DNA from: Perkinsus marinus ATCC 50983
Taxonomy: Eukaryota > Perkinsozoa > Perkinsida > Perkinsidae
Length of the DNA stretch: 64,000 nt
Assembly (NCBI RefSeq): GCF_000006405.1
Contig: NW_003217015.1
Location: forward strand, 91,973-155,972
Direction of reading: 5' to 3'
Shown here: piece after piece, positions 47,501 to 58,200 of the stretch
Layout: each line of letters opens with the position of its first letter
Numbering within the stretch: position 1 is the first letter of the stretch
Made by a program: the position numbers and the translations under genes
Notes under the pieces: model-generated
What the model saw: only the letters and a program-made list of their open reading frames with translations
The model's database searches: none
What the model was told of the DNA's origin: nothing

Positions 47501-50500
47501 TACGGCAAGTACCCGAGCACGGCTAACACGAGGGCCTTCGCTCGGTTTGTTAAGGATGGTCTTTTCGAAGGGGACATAGGGCCCATCAGGACCATGAGGG
47601 GTCTTCGGAATGCCATTAAGCACGTCAGTGAGAGTAGGACTATCCCAGTGCATGTGGGAGTATACTGTTGGTCGTGGCGGTGGTCAGTCTTTCCTCGGTT
47701 CGCCTCCTTCCGTGCTGGAGTGGCCACCATACTGGACTCGTGGATCCTCCTCCTGACCTCTCCAGATAAGCACACCCTAGTCTCGGTGAGGAAGCTGCTG
47801 AGTCGGTCGTGGTGAGGAGCATCGGTCAGCTCTTCCGAGAGGCCCCGTCGGAGATCTATGCCCTAATGGACGCCAATGGGGACGGTCTCATCTCCTTTGA
47901 CGAGTTCACAGCCTTTGGCCGTACCATTGCCGCACCCTCATTCGTCTTTTCTAGGGAGGTAGGCAGGGACTGATCGGTGGGCCGAACTCAGAGGCTTTGG
48001 GCCTTTGGTCCCGACCAGTCAATGGGGCCAAGCATTCGGGTTTCACACTCAGCCTAAGTGCTTCAGGCCTTCGAGGGGATGCTGTCGGAGGAAGAAGGGG
48101 AGAGTGTTCGAGTGCAGGACTTTGAGGAGTTGTATAGGACCATCGCCCAGGGGAGGCAACAGTGGTCGAGTTCTCCTTGCCATGAGTGGTGGTCTGGTCA
48201 GATTGAGTGCCTCGATAGCGGACAAGGCGGTCCAGTTGGTGATGGACTCCCTCACCCTCGAGAGCCGTTTCTCGGACCTGGATGGGGGCCGCCACAACGA
48301 CCTCTCTTTGGAAGACATCGGCTGGAAAGGCCCAGTGGGGGAGGCTGTAATGGGGCCGTGACCACACTGGGGGGCGGCCCACCGTCTTTCCTCAGCTCTT
48401 CTTCTACCTAGACTCTAACAGGGACGGCGTCTTGTCTCGTTATGAATGGCAAAGGCTGGTGATCATCCACCGGGCGCCGTTGCTGGTCCGCCGGTTCGCC
48501 TTGTGGTAGGCGGCGGCCTTGGCCCATCGTGGGGGGAGTGGCGGTCCCTGCTCTTCAGGGTGGCACATAGGGTGGGGGACAACCTCCTGCCATACTCGGT
48601 AGAGCCTTTTGTGACTCGGGCTAAGGAGCGTCTAGGGAGCATGCCCGAGAGGTATGTGCCGGTTATCAAGGGGGCTCTGGACTCCTTAGGAGCAGGTGAG
48701 TAGTGGCCCTCAGGGATGGTGGAATGAGGTGGTGTGTAGGTGAGCCTTCGGATGGTGACTACGGCCTCCTGCGAGCCATGGCTGGTGGTAACGAGATGAA
48801 CAACTTGGTGGCCACGGAGTTCTATCTGGGTTATGGTCGCCGCCCGCGACTCACCTCGAAAGCACTGGGTGCGGATCACCGGGACAGGCGACACCACCGA
48901 GGCCATCACCATCACCGCCACCACCATCATGGACCGACCTCCTCCTTTCTCGAGGAAGGACCGCAGGTGGGCATAGGTCATGGGTCCTAGCCCTCCTCGC
49001 GCGGCTCTTGTAAGGGTTTAATGTGCTCAGTGGAGTCGGCTGCCATTGGAGTACAGTCTGAGAAAGCTCTCGCCGACGACTCGAGTCAGTGCTAGGGACT
49101 TTGCAGATTTCGGCAAGTCTATAAAGGCCCCAACCGCTGTGTTTTCTCGGACTGTGAGGAGGGGGTCACTGTGTGGCCTACGAGTTGGAATGCCTATGGC
49201 AGGCCTACGACCTTCTGGAGTATCCTTCTGGTCGAGACGCTGAGGACCTACTGTCTACCAAGAGTGATGTGTTGCATGCTGTATCGAAGGACCTTAGGTA
49301 AGAGGAGGAGGGGCCTGGTGGTAGGCGCTGTTGTCCTCTAGAAGGGCATTCAGTGACCGCGCAAAGATATCTTAGGTTGCTCCGTGCTTGATACGGATGA
49401 GGTTGCGAAGATATTATAGTATTAGACTCTCTTATTAGAAGTGTGGTAATGATTTATTTATGACTAATTGGGGAGTCGTAACAATTCTGATATCGTTAGG
49501 AAAAGTCGCCGAACGCCCCCTGGGGAATTGAGAGAGCTTGACGATTTTGAAAACTCCTTTTAATATCACCCCATCCATCGCTTTCCCTCAGGAATCACCG
49601 TCGCATTCATCTCATTTTGGACTCTCTAGTATTGGGCCGACGTTTTAAGGAGTTGGATGCCAACGGTGATGGAGAGCTCTCGTTGAAGGAGCTGGGGCTG
49701 GGAGCAGCTGATCGAGCGGTGAGGTTTGGTCAGGGTGTGGTATCGAGCCTATTTGGAAATGTGGCTTTGATAGTCTCCTGATTATGCTGAATTGCTTGGC
49801 CCGGGTAAAGGGCCTCTCAGGGGCTGATGATCTTTAGGAGTTCCCGTAACTGATGTTGTCTGTGCAACGATTAGCTTTCCAAATTACTTCGTTCCCTCTC
49901 CTTCTGTGTATTATGATCTCGGGATGCTGTATGGGGTTAGGTCTTTGCTGTGGTGGACCTAGACGGCTCCAACACGTTATCTTTGGGCGAGCTTCAGAGG
50001 TTGGCTGGCTTTGGAGAGGACACGGTCCCTGCTAGTGCGATCTTATTGGCTCAGAAGTAAGTGGGGGGGAGGTGTCTCTCGGGTGCTGTGGTCGTTGCTC
50101 AGAGTGCAAGCTAAGGCGGACGGCCCGGTAGAGGCCTATGTTGCTGCAGCTATGCGGGCCATGGAGGGCTTCACGGGTTTTGAGAGCGCCGAGATAGGGG
50201 AGCTTCTTGATTTTGATGACGATGGTAGGCTGGGGGCATGGGGCGATAGAGAGGGACCGTCCTCAGGCTACATCGACCATCGTGAAATTGCCATGCTGAG
50301 GGTCTTGTCGATGCCCCAAGGGGTGGCCAAGTATCTGCCACAGTCAGCTTATGTGATGGATAAGATTGACATCGGCGTTGGATGGTCCGAGGGGGACTTC
50401 ACCAAGATGGGCTTGGGCCTGCAGGCCAACCGTCGGGCCTTCTCCCATAAGGTGGGACGTGTGTCTCTTCGGTCGTCATCGTCGTCGATGGTCCGGTCAG

Positions 50501-53500
50501 AGCTTCGAGTCGCTGGCCCAGTTGTGGGACGGGAGGATACCGAGGGAGGCTGTGGAGGTGTGGATGAACGCCGTCCGCCACAAGTGAGGGGGCAGCGGGT
50601 GGTAGGGTAAGGGAGATAATTTCGTGGTGACGCAGGCGGTTACGGCGGCTTCTGGCGGTCTTCTCTGCGGTAAACACGGACGCCTTCTTTACGGCATTCG
50701 ATGGGAATAAGGACGGCAAGCTGAGTGCTGATGAGCTCCGACGCTGGATGGGCAATTTCCCTTTGGTCAGCCTCGTGACGGTAGGTCCTAGGGGGGAGGG
50801 GGCGTCAGGAAGGGTTGCTGGGACAGGTCCTGGAGGTCCTCGGCCAAGGTGAGGGCGACCAGAGGGGTATAACTCGAGAGGGGCTACAGAGGTTCTCCTT
50901 TCACTTCGCGGTCGGCCCAGCTGTGAAGCTACTAGCATTGAGGTGAGTGTTGATGGGGGGAGGGGTTTATGCCGCCTTTAGCAGTATTCCACGGTCGGCT
51001 GCCGCCACCCCGGAGAAGTTCGTGAAGGAGTTCTCCACAGTGTTGGCACGAGTGAAGTCCCCTCGGGTCCGGGCGAAGATTGTCCATGCTCTCGATCTGG
51101 ATGGCAATGGTGAGGGCCTCCGCGGGGCCGTTGGAGCATTAGCGCCCTTCCATGTAGGTGAGCTTAGCCGAGGGGAGATTCTTGGTCTCCGAGTTCTGCA
51201 TCAAACAGAGTTCCTCCTCCTCTTTGAAAGTCTCCTCCATCACGGCTTCGCTACCATCACTGAGGCCAAGGCCAGCAGTTTCTTGGAGGAGGCCAGGAGC
51301 TCGGAAGTGGTGGGGTTAGCTGGTCCACCGTCGACCGGCTGTTATCGAGGTGTGCAGGTGCTAACGGAAGGCTATGCTGAAGGAGCCTTCGTGGAGCTGG
51401 ACTCGGTGAGGGCATGGTCGGCTCGGTAAGGTCATGGATGGCTCAGGTCTATCAAGTGCTTAGTCCGAGTGCCCTCCATGGCCGTAGGAAGGTAGGATGG
51501 AGATGGACGATGGGTCTTCGCAATTGGGACTGTCGTTATCAGGGGCATCATTCGCAGTGGTCCCGGCGGTCGGAGGGGAAGAGGAGGAAGGGAAGGAGGC
51601 ATCAACAGGGCAGCGATGGAAGCGTGAGGGAGGCCCCTGATCAACAACACGGTGGTGGTATTGCCGAGGCTCAGCCGTCACGAGGGAGTTTGGCGTCGGA
51701 GGCCTCCGCATTGATGGCCGCAGCGGAGGGTATGGGCGACGGACGGCACGAGGAAGGGGTTATTGATGGTGTTGGAAGGGACCACCACAGAGACGCGGTT
51801 GAGGAGGTGAAGCCGGACCATGCAGGGGATCATTACAGTGAGACCGTTGAGGAGGTGAAGCCGGACCATGCAGGGGATCATTACAGTGAGACCGTTGAGG
51901 AGGTGAAGCCGGACCATGCAGGGGACCATTACAGTGAGACCGTTGAGGAGGTGAAGCCGGACCATGCAGGGGATCATTACAGTGAGACCGTTGAGGAGGT
52001 GAAGCCGGACCATGCAGGGGACCATTACAGTGAGAGTCCTCAAGAACAACGAGTTTCAAATGAGTCTGTGGAGTCGGGCCAAGAACCTCCTCGTCGGGAC
52101 GCCCCAATTCAGGATGCAGCAGGGGAGGGCACTACCCCCAGGTCGGGGGCAGCTGGGGTGAGAGAAGGAAGGGAGGCGGCCGTTGATAATGCGGGTGATG
52201 AGGAGTTGCTGGTCGATGAGTGGGAGGAGGAGGATAAAAGTGGGGAATATGGGGCTGACCACCAGGGGGGCCACCAGAGCAGAGACAACAACACATGGAG
52301 CATCTCAATGCACGTAGGCCTGTTGATGGAGGGGTGACAGCAGATGACGTCATCACCTCTTAGGAGTATCCCTCGGAAGGCTTTGAGAAGGTCACTGGGC
52401 AAGCCCTAGGAGGCACGGTATCGGTCGAGGAGTTCCAACAGACTGGTGTACGGCTTGGGGTCAGTCAGGCTTATACTAAGGAGGTGGACCCCTTCAGTAC
52501 AGCCCTTTATACGCTCCCGCATAGGTGTTCAGTCTTATGGCCGGCAAGGACGCCTCGGAGCTGCCAGTTGGCCACTACGCTGACCTTTATCGTAGCTTCA
52601 AAGACGTCCGGTGGGGACGGCCCCGGTCTAGCATGTTGGTCACTGGGGCCTCTTAGGAACCTGGCAAGGGTATTCCACATTCTGGACTCTATCAAGATGG
52701 AGATGCGTTTCACCGACTTGGACCTCGATCGAGACGGCTTGATCTCGTTGCCGGAGTTTGGGTGTGGCGAGTGCAAGTCCGATACGGTATCGGAAGAGGA
52801 ATGTGTAGGTTGGGCGGAGCGGAGCAGTCAGTGGAGCCATGTGCTTAGATGGCCGTTGGGGAGCTCTTCCTATACGTGGCCGATGGTCTCAATCAGTCGT
52901 CAATTGCCCGACGGAACTGGCAGAAGCTCGTTCGGGTGGATGCGGACACCATACCCCCAGCGGTGGCTGTGGTGTTGGAGGGGTGAGGAGGAGGAGGCCT
53001 GCTGTGGTGGGGGGACTGGATGCGTTGGCTTGTCAGCATGGGAGAGGTACCGAGGCAGGCCACCAACGAGGAGTTCATAGAGAAGTACATGGCGGAGGCT
53101 GGTAGGTACCCAGGTGCCCGAGAGGAAGCAGGGGCGTTCCTTGATGACGAGACTGGTGGGCCCCCTAGGGTAGATGGGGGTGATGCTACTGACGTGTGGC
53201 AGGTCAGAAGCGCAACGTTGGCTTTATAAGGGTCGCGGCTGCAGGACCACGACTGGCCGGTTTCCTACCGAGTTCCTTCGATTTCACTCGGAATTTATCA
53301 ACGCTTTTGAAGCCTGGCGTCAACAGGTTGGACGAAGAGACCTTTGAGGAAATCGGCAGACATGCGGAGGTTGCAGGGGATTGGTTTGAGGCTAAGGTGC
53401 CCCCTTAGATTGAGTGTGGGGATGAGAGGTCCTTTGTAGTCCTTTGGGGCCCTCCTCTTCCCTGTAGGGGAGACTCTGCCGGTTGAATTTCTGGACACGT

Positions 53501-55255
53501 ATGTAACGGCTAGGCGAGGCGGGTAGGCCTCGGTCGCCTCTGCTGTGGTGCTGCTGATAGCTGGTGTAGTTACCTATATGACTTGGGGGCCTCCCTCGGG
53601 GCCATTAGTATGGCGGCGAGGTTCGATGCCATTGACATGGACGGTGATGGTAAACTGACCAGAGAGGAGCTTGAAACCAGGGAGTGGAGGAAGTCTATTG
53701 CGGGAACGATGGTGAGTTGTTATGCCTCGAGTGAACATTATTAGAAATGCTCAACTTTTCGTCGCACTATACAACAGCTCGTGTGCAACACATAATGATT
53801 AGTTGAAATGATCAACATAGCATCCAGTTGACTCGCAAACGATTAAATTCACAGTCGGAGATTAATGAGGATTTCAATGCCCAGAGTGGTTAATAAGATG
53901 TTGGGTGTTTGCATTGAGTCAGGGCCAAAGCGTAACAAGGTAAGTAGGCCGATCCATAGTCTCTCCATATGGGAGGTCAGAATAGGAATTCATCATATCA
54001 ATGATAGAACCATGAAGGAACTATCACACCGATTAATATGTGTCTGCGTGCAGCCTCGTTCGGTTGTGAAGTGACGGAGGAGTGGTATGAGCTTTGACGT
54101 TGAGGAATTTTGAGATTTCGAGCATGTCTCCTTGTGCAACGAAGCATGATCCTCCTCATGCATGCCTTTTTCAGTTGTTTGCCCTCCTCGACCTCGACCG
54201 TGACAGCAGCATTAGTCGAGCTGAGTGGCAGCATTGGGGTTATCTCGTGGCCCAGGCCCGACCACATATGCGGGCTCTGGCTCTGAGGATTCTGCCAGAA
54301 GTGAAGATCTCAGCGAGCGAGTATGCTGCAAGGTATAGGGCTGCAGTGAAAGGCTTGTCGCCGGATGAAATAAAGCTGGTGGAACAGCGTCTGGATTTCG
54401 ATGCCGACGGTGGGGATTGAACCTGGGTCGTCACTATGGAAGTGTCTCGGTAGGTGAGCTGTCCGAAGCTGAGATCGGTCTTCTGCGGGTGGTCGGCGGG
54501 GGACGGTCTTTGAGGGAGCTCCTCTATAGGGAGTTCTTCTTTGGTTATGAAATCGTCAACACCGGTACGGGGGCTGGTCAGTCCTTCCTACAGGAGGCGG
54601 CCATTGAGGATGATCGGACCCTCAATGGCTTCATGGTGGGTCGATAGGGATCAGATTGAGGGCACGAGAAGATTCCCCTCAGGCCCGTGTTGGGGCCCTC
54701 CAGTCGCCTTATATAGAGTCGGCACGGTTCGCCTTCCAATTCCTGGATACTGATAGTGATGGGCAGCTCTCGGATGTGGGGACTCAACTGTTTGCTCAAC
54801 AGAGTTGGAATATATGTTCGCTTTCCGCAGCTAAGCTTAGGAGTTTGTATACGAAGCCAGGTAGAAATGTTCAGAAATCAATAAGAATTTCCCAAAATTC
54901 TCTCAGAATTTTGCTATTGTTACCAACATATGTGGTTGACTATGTGCATAATTTCCACACTGGTTTTCATTGGTAGAACGAGATGAGGGAGTTCGAGCTC
55001 ATGCGGATGCTCTTTGCTGACTATGGCTTCCTCCGGTTCATAGCGGACTTCACGGCCTTGACTGCTTTCAAGGTGGGCTGCCCGGTCAGGGTGAGCTCCG
55101 ACTGTGTGACAGAAGCTGAAGGGCCCAGCGGGGGGACTGTCGCTGAAGGGGCTCATTGACTCAGCCAAGGCGGGGGACTGCACTCCTACTGAGCTGGCAA
55201 TGGAGATCCATGATGTAGGGGGGGTCCTGCCGAGTGTGGGAGGGATTCTTGGTAG
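44560..55255 (+). CDS. giant EF-hand protein, unit A
   Basis: Many short exons separated by 40-60 bp introns encode a very large, probably calcium-binding protein. Nine EF-hand loops keep most ligands: DANGDGLISFDE (47869), DSNRDGVLSRYE (48411), DANGDGELSLKE (49657), DLDGSNTLSLGE (49956), DGNKDGKLSADE (50700), DLDRDGLISLPE (52721), DMDGDGKLTREE (53634), DLDRDSSISRAE (54190), and DTDSDGQLSD split from NE by an intron (54745). Degenerate loops lie near 48280, 50210, 51095, 52880 and 54395. Non-EF parts include LLESIQPSHFYELTSALA (about 44900), VFRGCPLDASPMEVEGEIE (about 45520) and an acidic exon (46160-46813). A 48-bp repeat tract follows at 51798-52037. Everything from 44560 to about 51300 is collinear with unit B. 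The sequence after 51400 matches what would lie beyond the window in B. No stop or terminator separates A from B, so they may be one gene. Function unknown. Borders are approximate. Confidence 0.6.
44851..44870 (+). repeat. GC-rich motif in a unit A intron
   Basis: TAGTTTCGTGGCGCGGTGAA, between donor gtgagt (44843) and acceptor cccggcag (about 44892). It is a variant of the shared core with one G-to-C difference. Confidence 0.5.
50615..50634 (+). repeat. GC-rich motif variant in a unit A intron
   Basis: GATAATTTCGTGGTGACGCA, within a small intron whose donor is gtaagg (50607) and whose acceptor gacgcag (50635) overlaps the motif. This is a weaker match. Confidence 0.4.
51798..52037 (+). repeat. 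48-bp in-frame tandem repeat (five copies)
   Basis: Five nearly identical units encoding VEEVKPDHAGDHYSET. Differences are single bases (gggga[t/c]cattac). Length is a multiple of three, so the protein frame is kept. It lies in the low-complexity exon 51414-52337 of unit A. Confidence 0.95.
54800..54963 (+). mobile_element. hAT-like MITE copy 10, in an intron that splits an EF-hand loop
   Basis: 164 bp from CAGAGTTGGAATATATG to AATTTCCACACTG. The host intron runs from donor gtgggg (about 54775) to acceptor ggtag (about 54978). Flanking octamers ttgctcaa and gttttcat share only four of eight bases. Confidence 0.8.
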
Positions 55256-58200
55256 GCCTTCGAGATCGACCTGCCTGATGGTACGGTAGAGGTTCCCTGG
55301 GCCATCTGGAGGCTAATTGTGTGGCGGCACCTCACCAACGAGCATGTGAGGCTCCGTGGGGGCGGCTGTCGGTAGCAGTCCTCAGACGGTGAACCAGCTG
55401 GAGGGCCGTTCTCCGTTCGCGACTAGGGACAAAGAGGACTATCATCATACTGCTCATGCTAGGAGGCGTATGCCCCACCCGCCACCCCACGTCAGTCGGC
55501 GTGTACATGCCCCACTTGGTCCTGAGGTTGGACATTAGTGACTCCCTCTTTGGCAGTTTGTCTTTAGGACGACGCTTTCCTGCGAACTTTGATGGGCGTG
55601 AACTGAAGTGTGCCATGGTGGCCTCCTTCTCCTTCTCCTCGAGGGGTGGGCACAGTCGTACGCTTTCTATAATGGTTATGGTCGTTGTGTTGAAGTCAAT
55701 GAATCCGCATTGCAAAGGAGAGCCTTGGGTTATCATATGTTAGAGAGAGGCAGCACGCTGTTAGTGAAGGCGTTGGTGACAGCAGTGGCAGCTGGGGTAG
55801 ACCGGACACGATGCGCGTCGGACATGCGGGCATCGGTGTGCGAACCGTACATTGGTTACTATCAGAAAGGGGTTAGTGATGTCTCACAGTTGGTTGAGGT
55901 AGGCCTTGAGGCCTATAGTGTCCCCAGCGTCCTCATCAGATCGTTGAGGTAGCGGCCAGGGTATGTGCCGACTACCAGTACGACCTGTTGTCCTACCCTC
56001 AATGCGGAGTAGGGCTGCTGCTATTGTCACATGTCTGCTGTCCTCTGCATCTGTGGCCACTCAGTGCGGTGCCCTCATGGAGGAGCTTCAACCGGCGAGT
56101 TTCATCCAGCTGGTCAACTCCTTCGCGCTCGCCCCACTGCCAGCGTTGAGGTCTCTGCCCTTCACCCGACGGCCGTCTTCGGTGGGCGCCTTACTGTTGG
56201 GATAGGGCATCTTATATCGTGTAGGCGATCGTGGGGGAAGTGAGGCTCCGTCGGCCCCTGGGGTGGACCTGGCCGCCCATGGAGACGGTGAAGTCTGCAA
56301 TGTGACCCCGTGCCGATGGGGGTGGGGGCCTCCTATATTTCCCTTCAGATTGCGCGCACTGGTGGCTGCTGNNNNNNNNNNNNNNNNNNNNNNNNNNNNN
56401 NNNNNNNNNNNNNNNNNNNNNNNNNNNNNNNNNNNNNNNNNNNNNNNNNNNNNNNNNNNNNNNNNNNNNNNAGGCCAGCTGGGCCGTCCATGTGGGGGGT
56501 CTATGCTCTCGATGGGGTCGAAGCTTATCTGCTGGCTTGTCAGAATGCTCTAGCGGCACTGACGATGGGTGGTACGCCTGCCTTCGAGGTGGAGGTCTTC
56601 CGAGGGTCATCATTGGATACGTCCCCATTGGAGGTGGAAGGGGACATTGAGATCATCAACTGGAGGGACACCATGAGCTTCAGGCGCACGGTACTCGCTG
56701 CTGCTGGTGACCTCTCCACGCTGAATGGTTGCTTAGGTGGCTCGGATACTCGAGGGGTCAGTACGGGGCGTGGCCGGAAGAGTTCTCCGACATGGTGAGT
56801 TGGTTGAGTAACTTGCGTGATTCTTTCTCAGAAGAGGCAGAGGTTCGATCCCCGGCCTCGTCAAGTATTACTTCTACGTAGGTATTACTGGCGATGAAGT
56901 TCTCGTGAGCTCCCATAAGGAGGGGATCCTGCTGGCTTATCAAGTGCCTGGACCACACATAGGGTAGTCGGGAGGTCGATGGGACACACTACCATACTGG
57001 CCAGGTTTACAGCGTATGCTGAGGCTGCCTGGGGAGGGACCAGGGCCCATCTGGACGTCCTTGATGACCTACACACCCTACAGGAGAGGCTCATGCAGTC
57101 GGGGGTTGAGGCCTCCATAAGGGTTCGGGATGTGAGGGTGATGAGTGGGTTGGTGTATAGGGCCAAGAGGGTAGGGCAGGTCTCGATGGGTGGGGCCATG
57201 GTCGTGCCTTAGGCCCTCTATTCGTACTGCTCCCATTTGGACCATCGAGGGAAACTGTCGGTTGTGGCCCCGGTATCGGTGGCGGAGGAGTGGGGGAGGG
57301 AGGAGGCTCAGAGTGAGTTGATCTTCAGCATGGTCACGTCCTATTATGGGGTACATGAGGGCGAAAGGCGGCCGGCAGGTCAACCTCGGGATAGAGGAAG
57401 GTTGGGGAGGGGCTCGAGGGGACCAAGAAGGGGAACGCCCAAAGGGCATAAGAAGGGAGAGGAAGGTACTCTACCAGTTTCGAGAGCGATGGCGGCCGCT
57501 GGTGAGGCCGGAGGGTCAGCTTGGGATACGCTGTATGGTGGCAGCGATGGTGTGGTTGGGGAGGGGGTAGGACAGGATGAGGGCTTCAGGGTGGCAGAGG
57601 GGCTGGCCGGAGGAGGAGCAGCATCGGGGGAGGACGTGCTCGGACATATAGACAGCCCAGCCGGGGAGGAACTTGCTGATACTGGTTACCACATATCAAA
57701 AGGGCCGGAGGGGAACAATCGCAAGGGAGAGGACGGTCATCCGGAGATAGAGGACGGTCATCCGGAGGTAGAGGACGGTCATGCGGAGGTAGAGGACGGT
57801 CATCCGGAGGGAGAGGACGGCCGCCCTGAGGTAGAGGACGGTCATGCGGAGGGAGAGGACGGTCATCCGGAGGGAGAGGACGGCCACCCTGAGGTAGAGG
57901 ACGGTCATGCGGAGGGAGAGGACGGTCATCCGGAGGGAGAGGACGGTCCCCCTGAGGTAGAGGACGGTCATGCGGAGGGAGAGGACGGTCATCCGGAGGG
58001 AGAGGACGGCCACCCTGAGGTAGAGGACGGTCATGCGGAGGGAGAGGACGGTCATCCGGAGGGAGAGGACCGTCACCCTGAGGTAGACGACGGTCATCCA
58101 GCGGAGGAAGAAAGCCATCCAGAGGGGCAAGAGGGCCACCATGAGAAAATGGGTCTTCATGAGGGTAAGAAGCGGCACCGCGTACAAAACGGTCCGCGCA

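Noticed and set aside
56790-56850. GAGGTTCGATCCCCGG resembling a tRNA T arm on the plus strand
   Set aside because: T-stem pairing fails beyond two pairs and no acceptor is present. The sequence is better read as a 3' splice site (ttctttctcag) followed by an exon of unit B.
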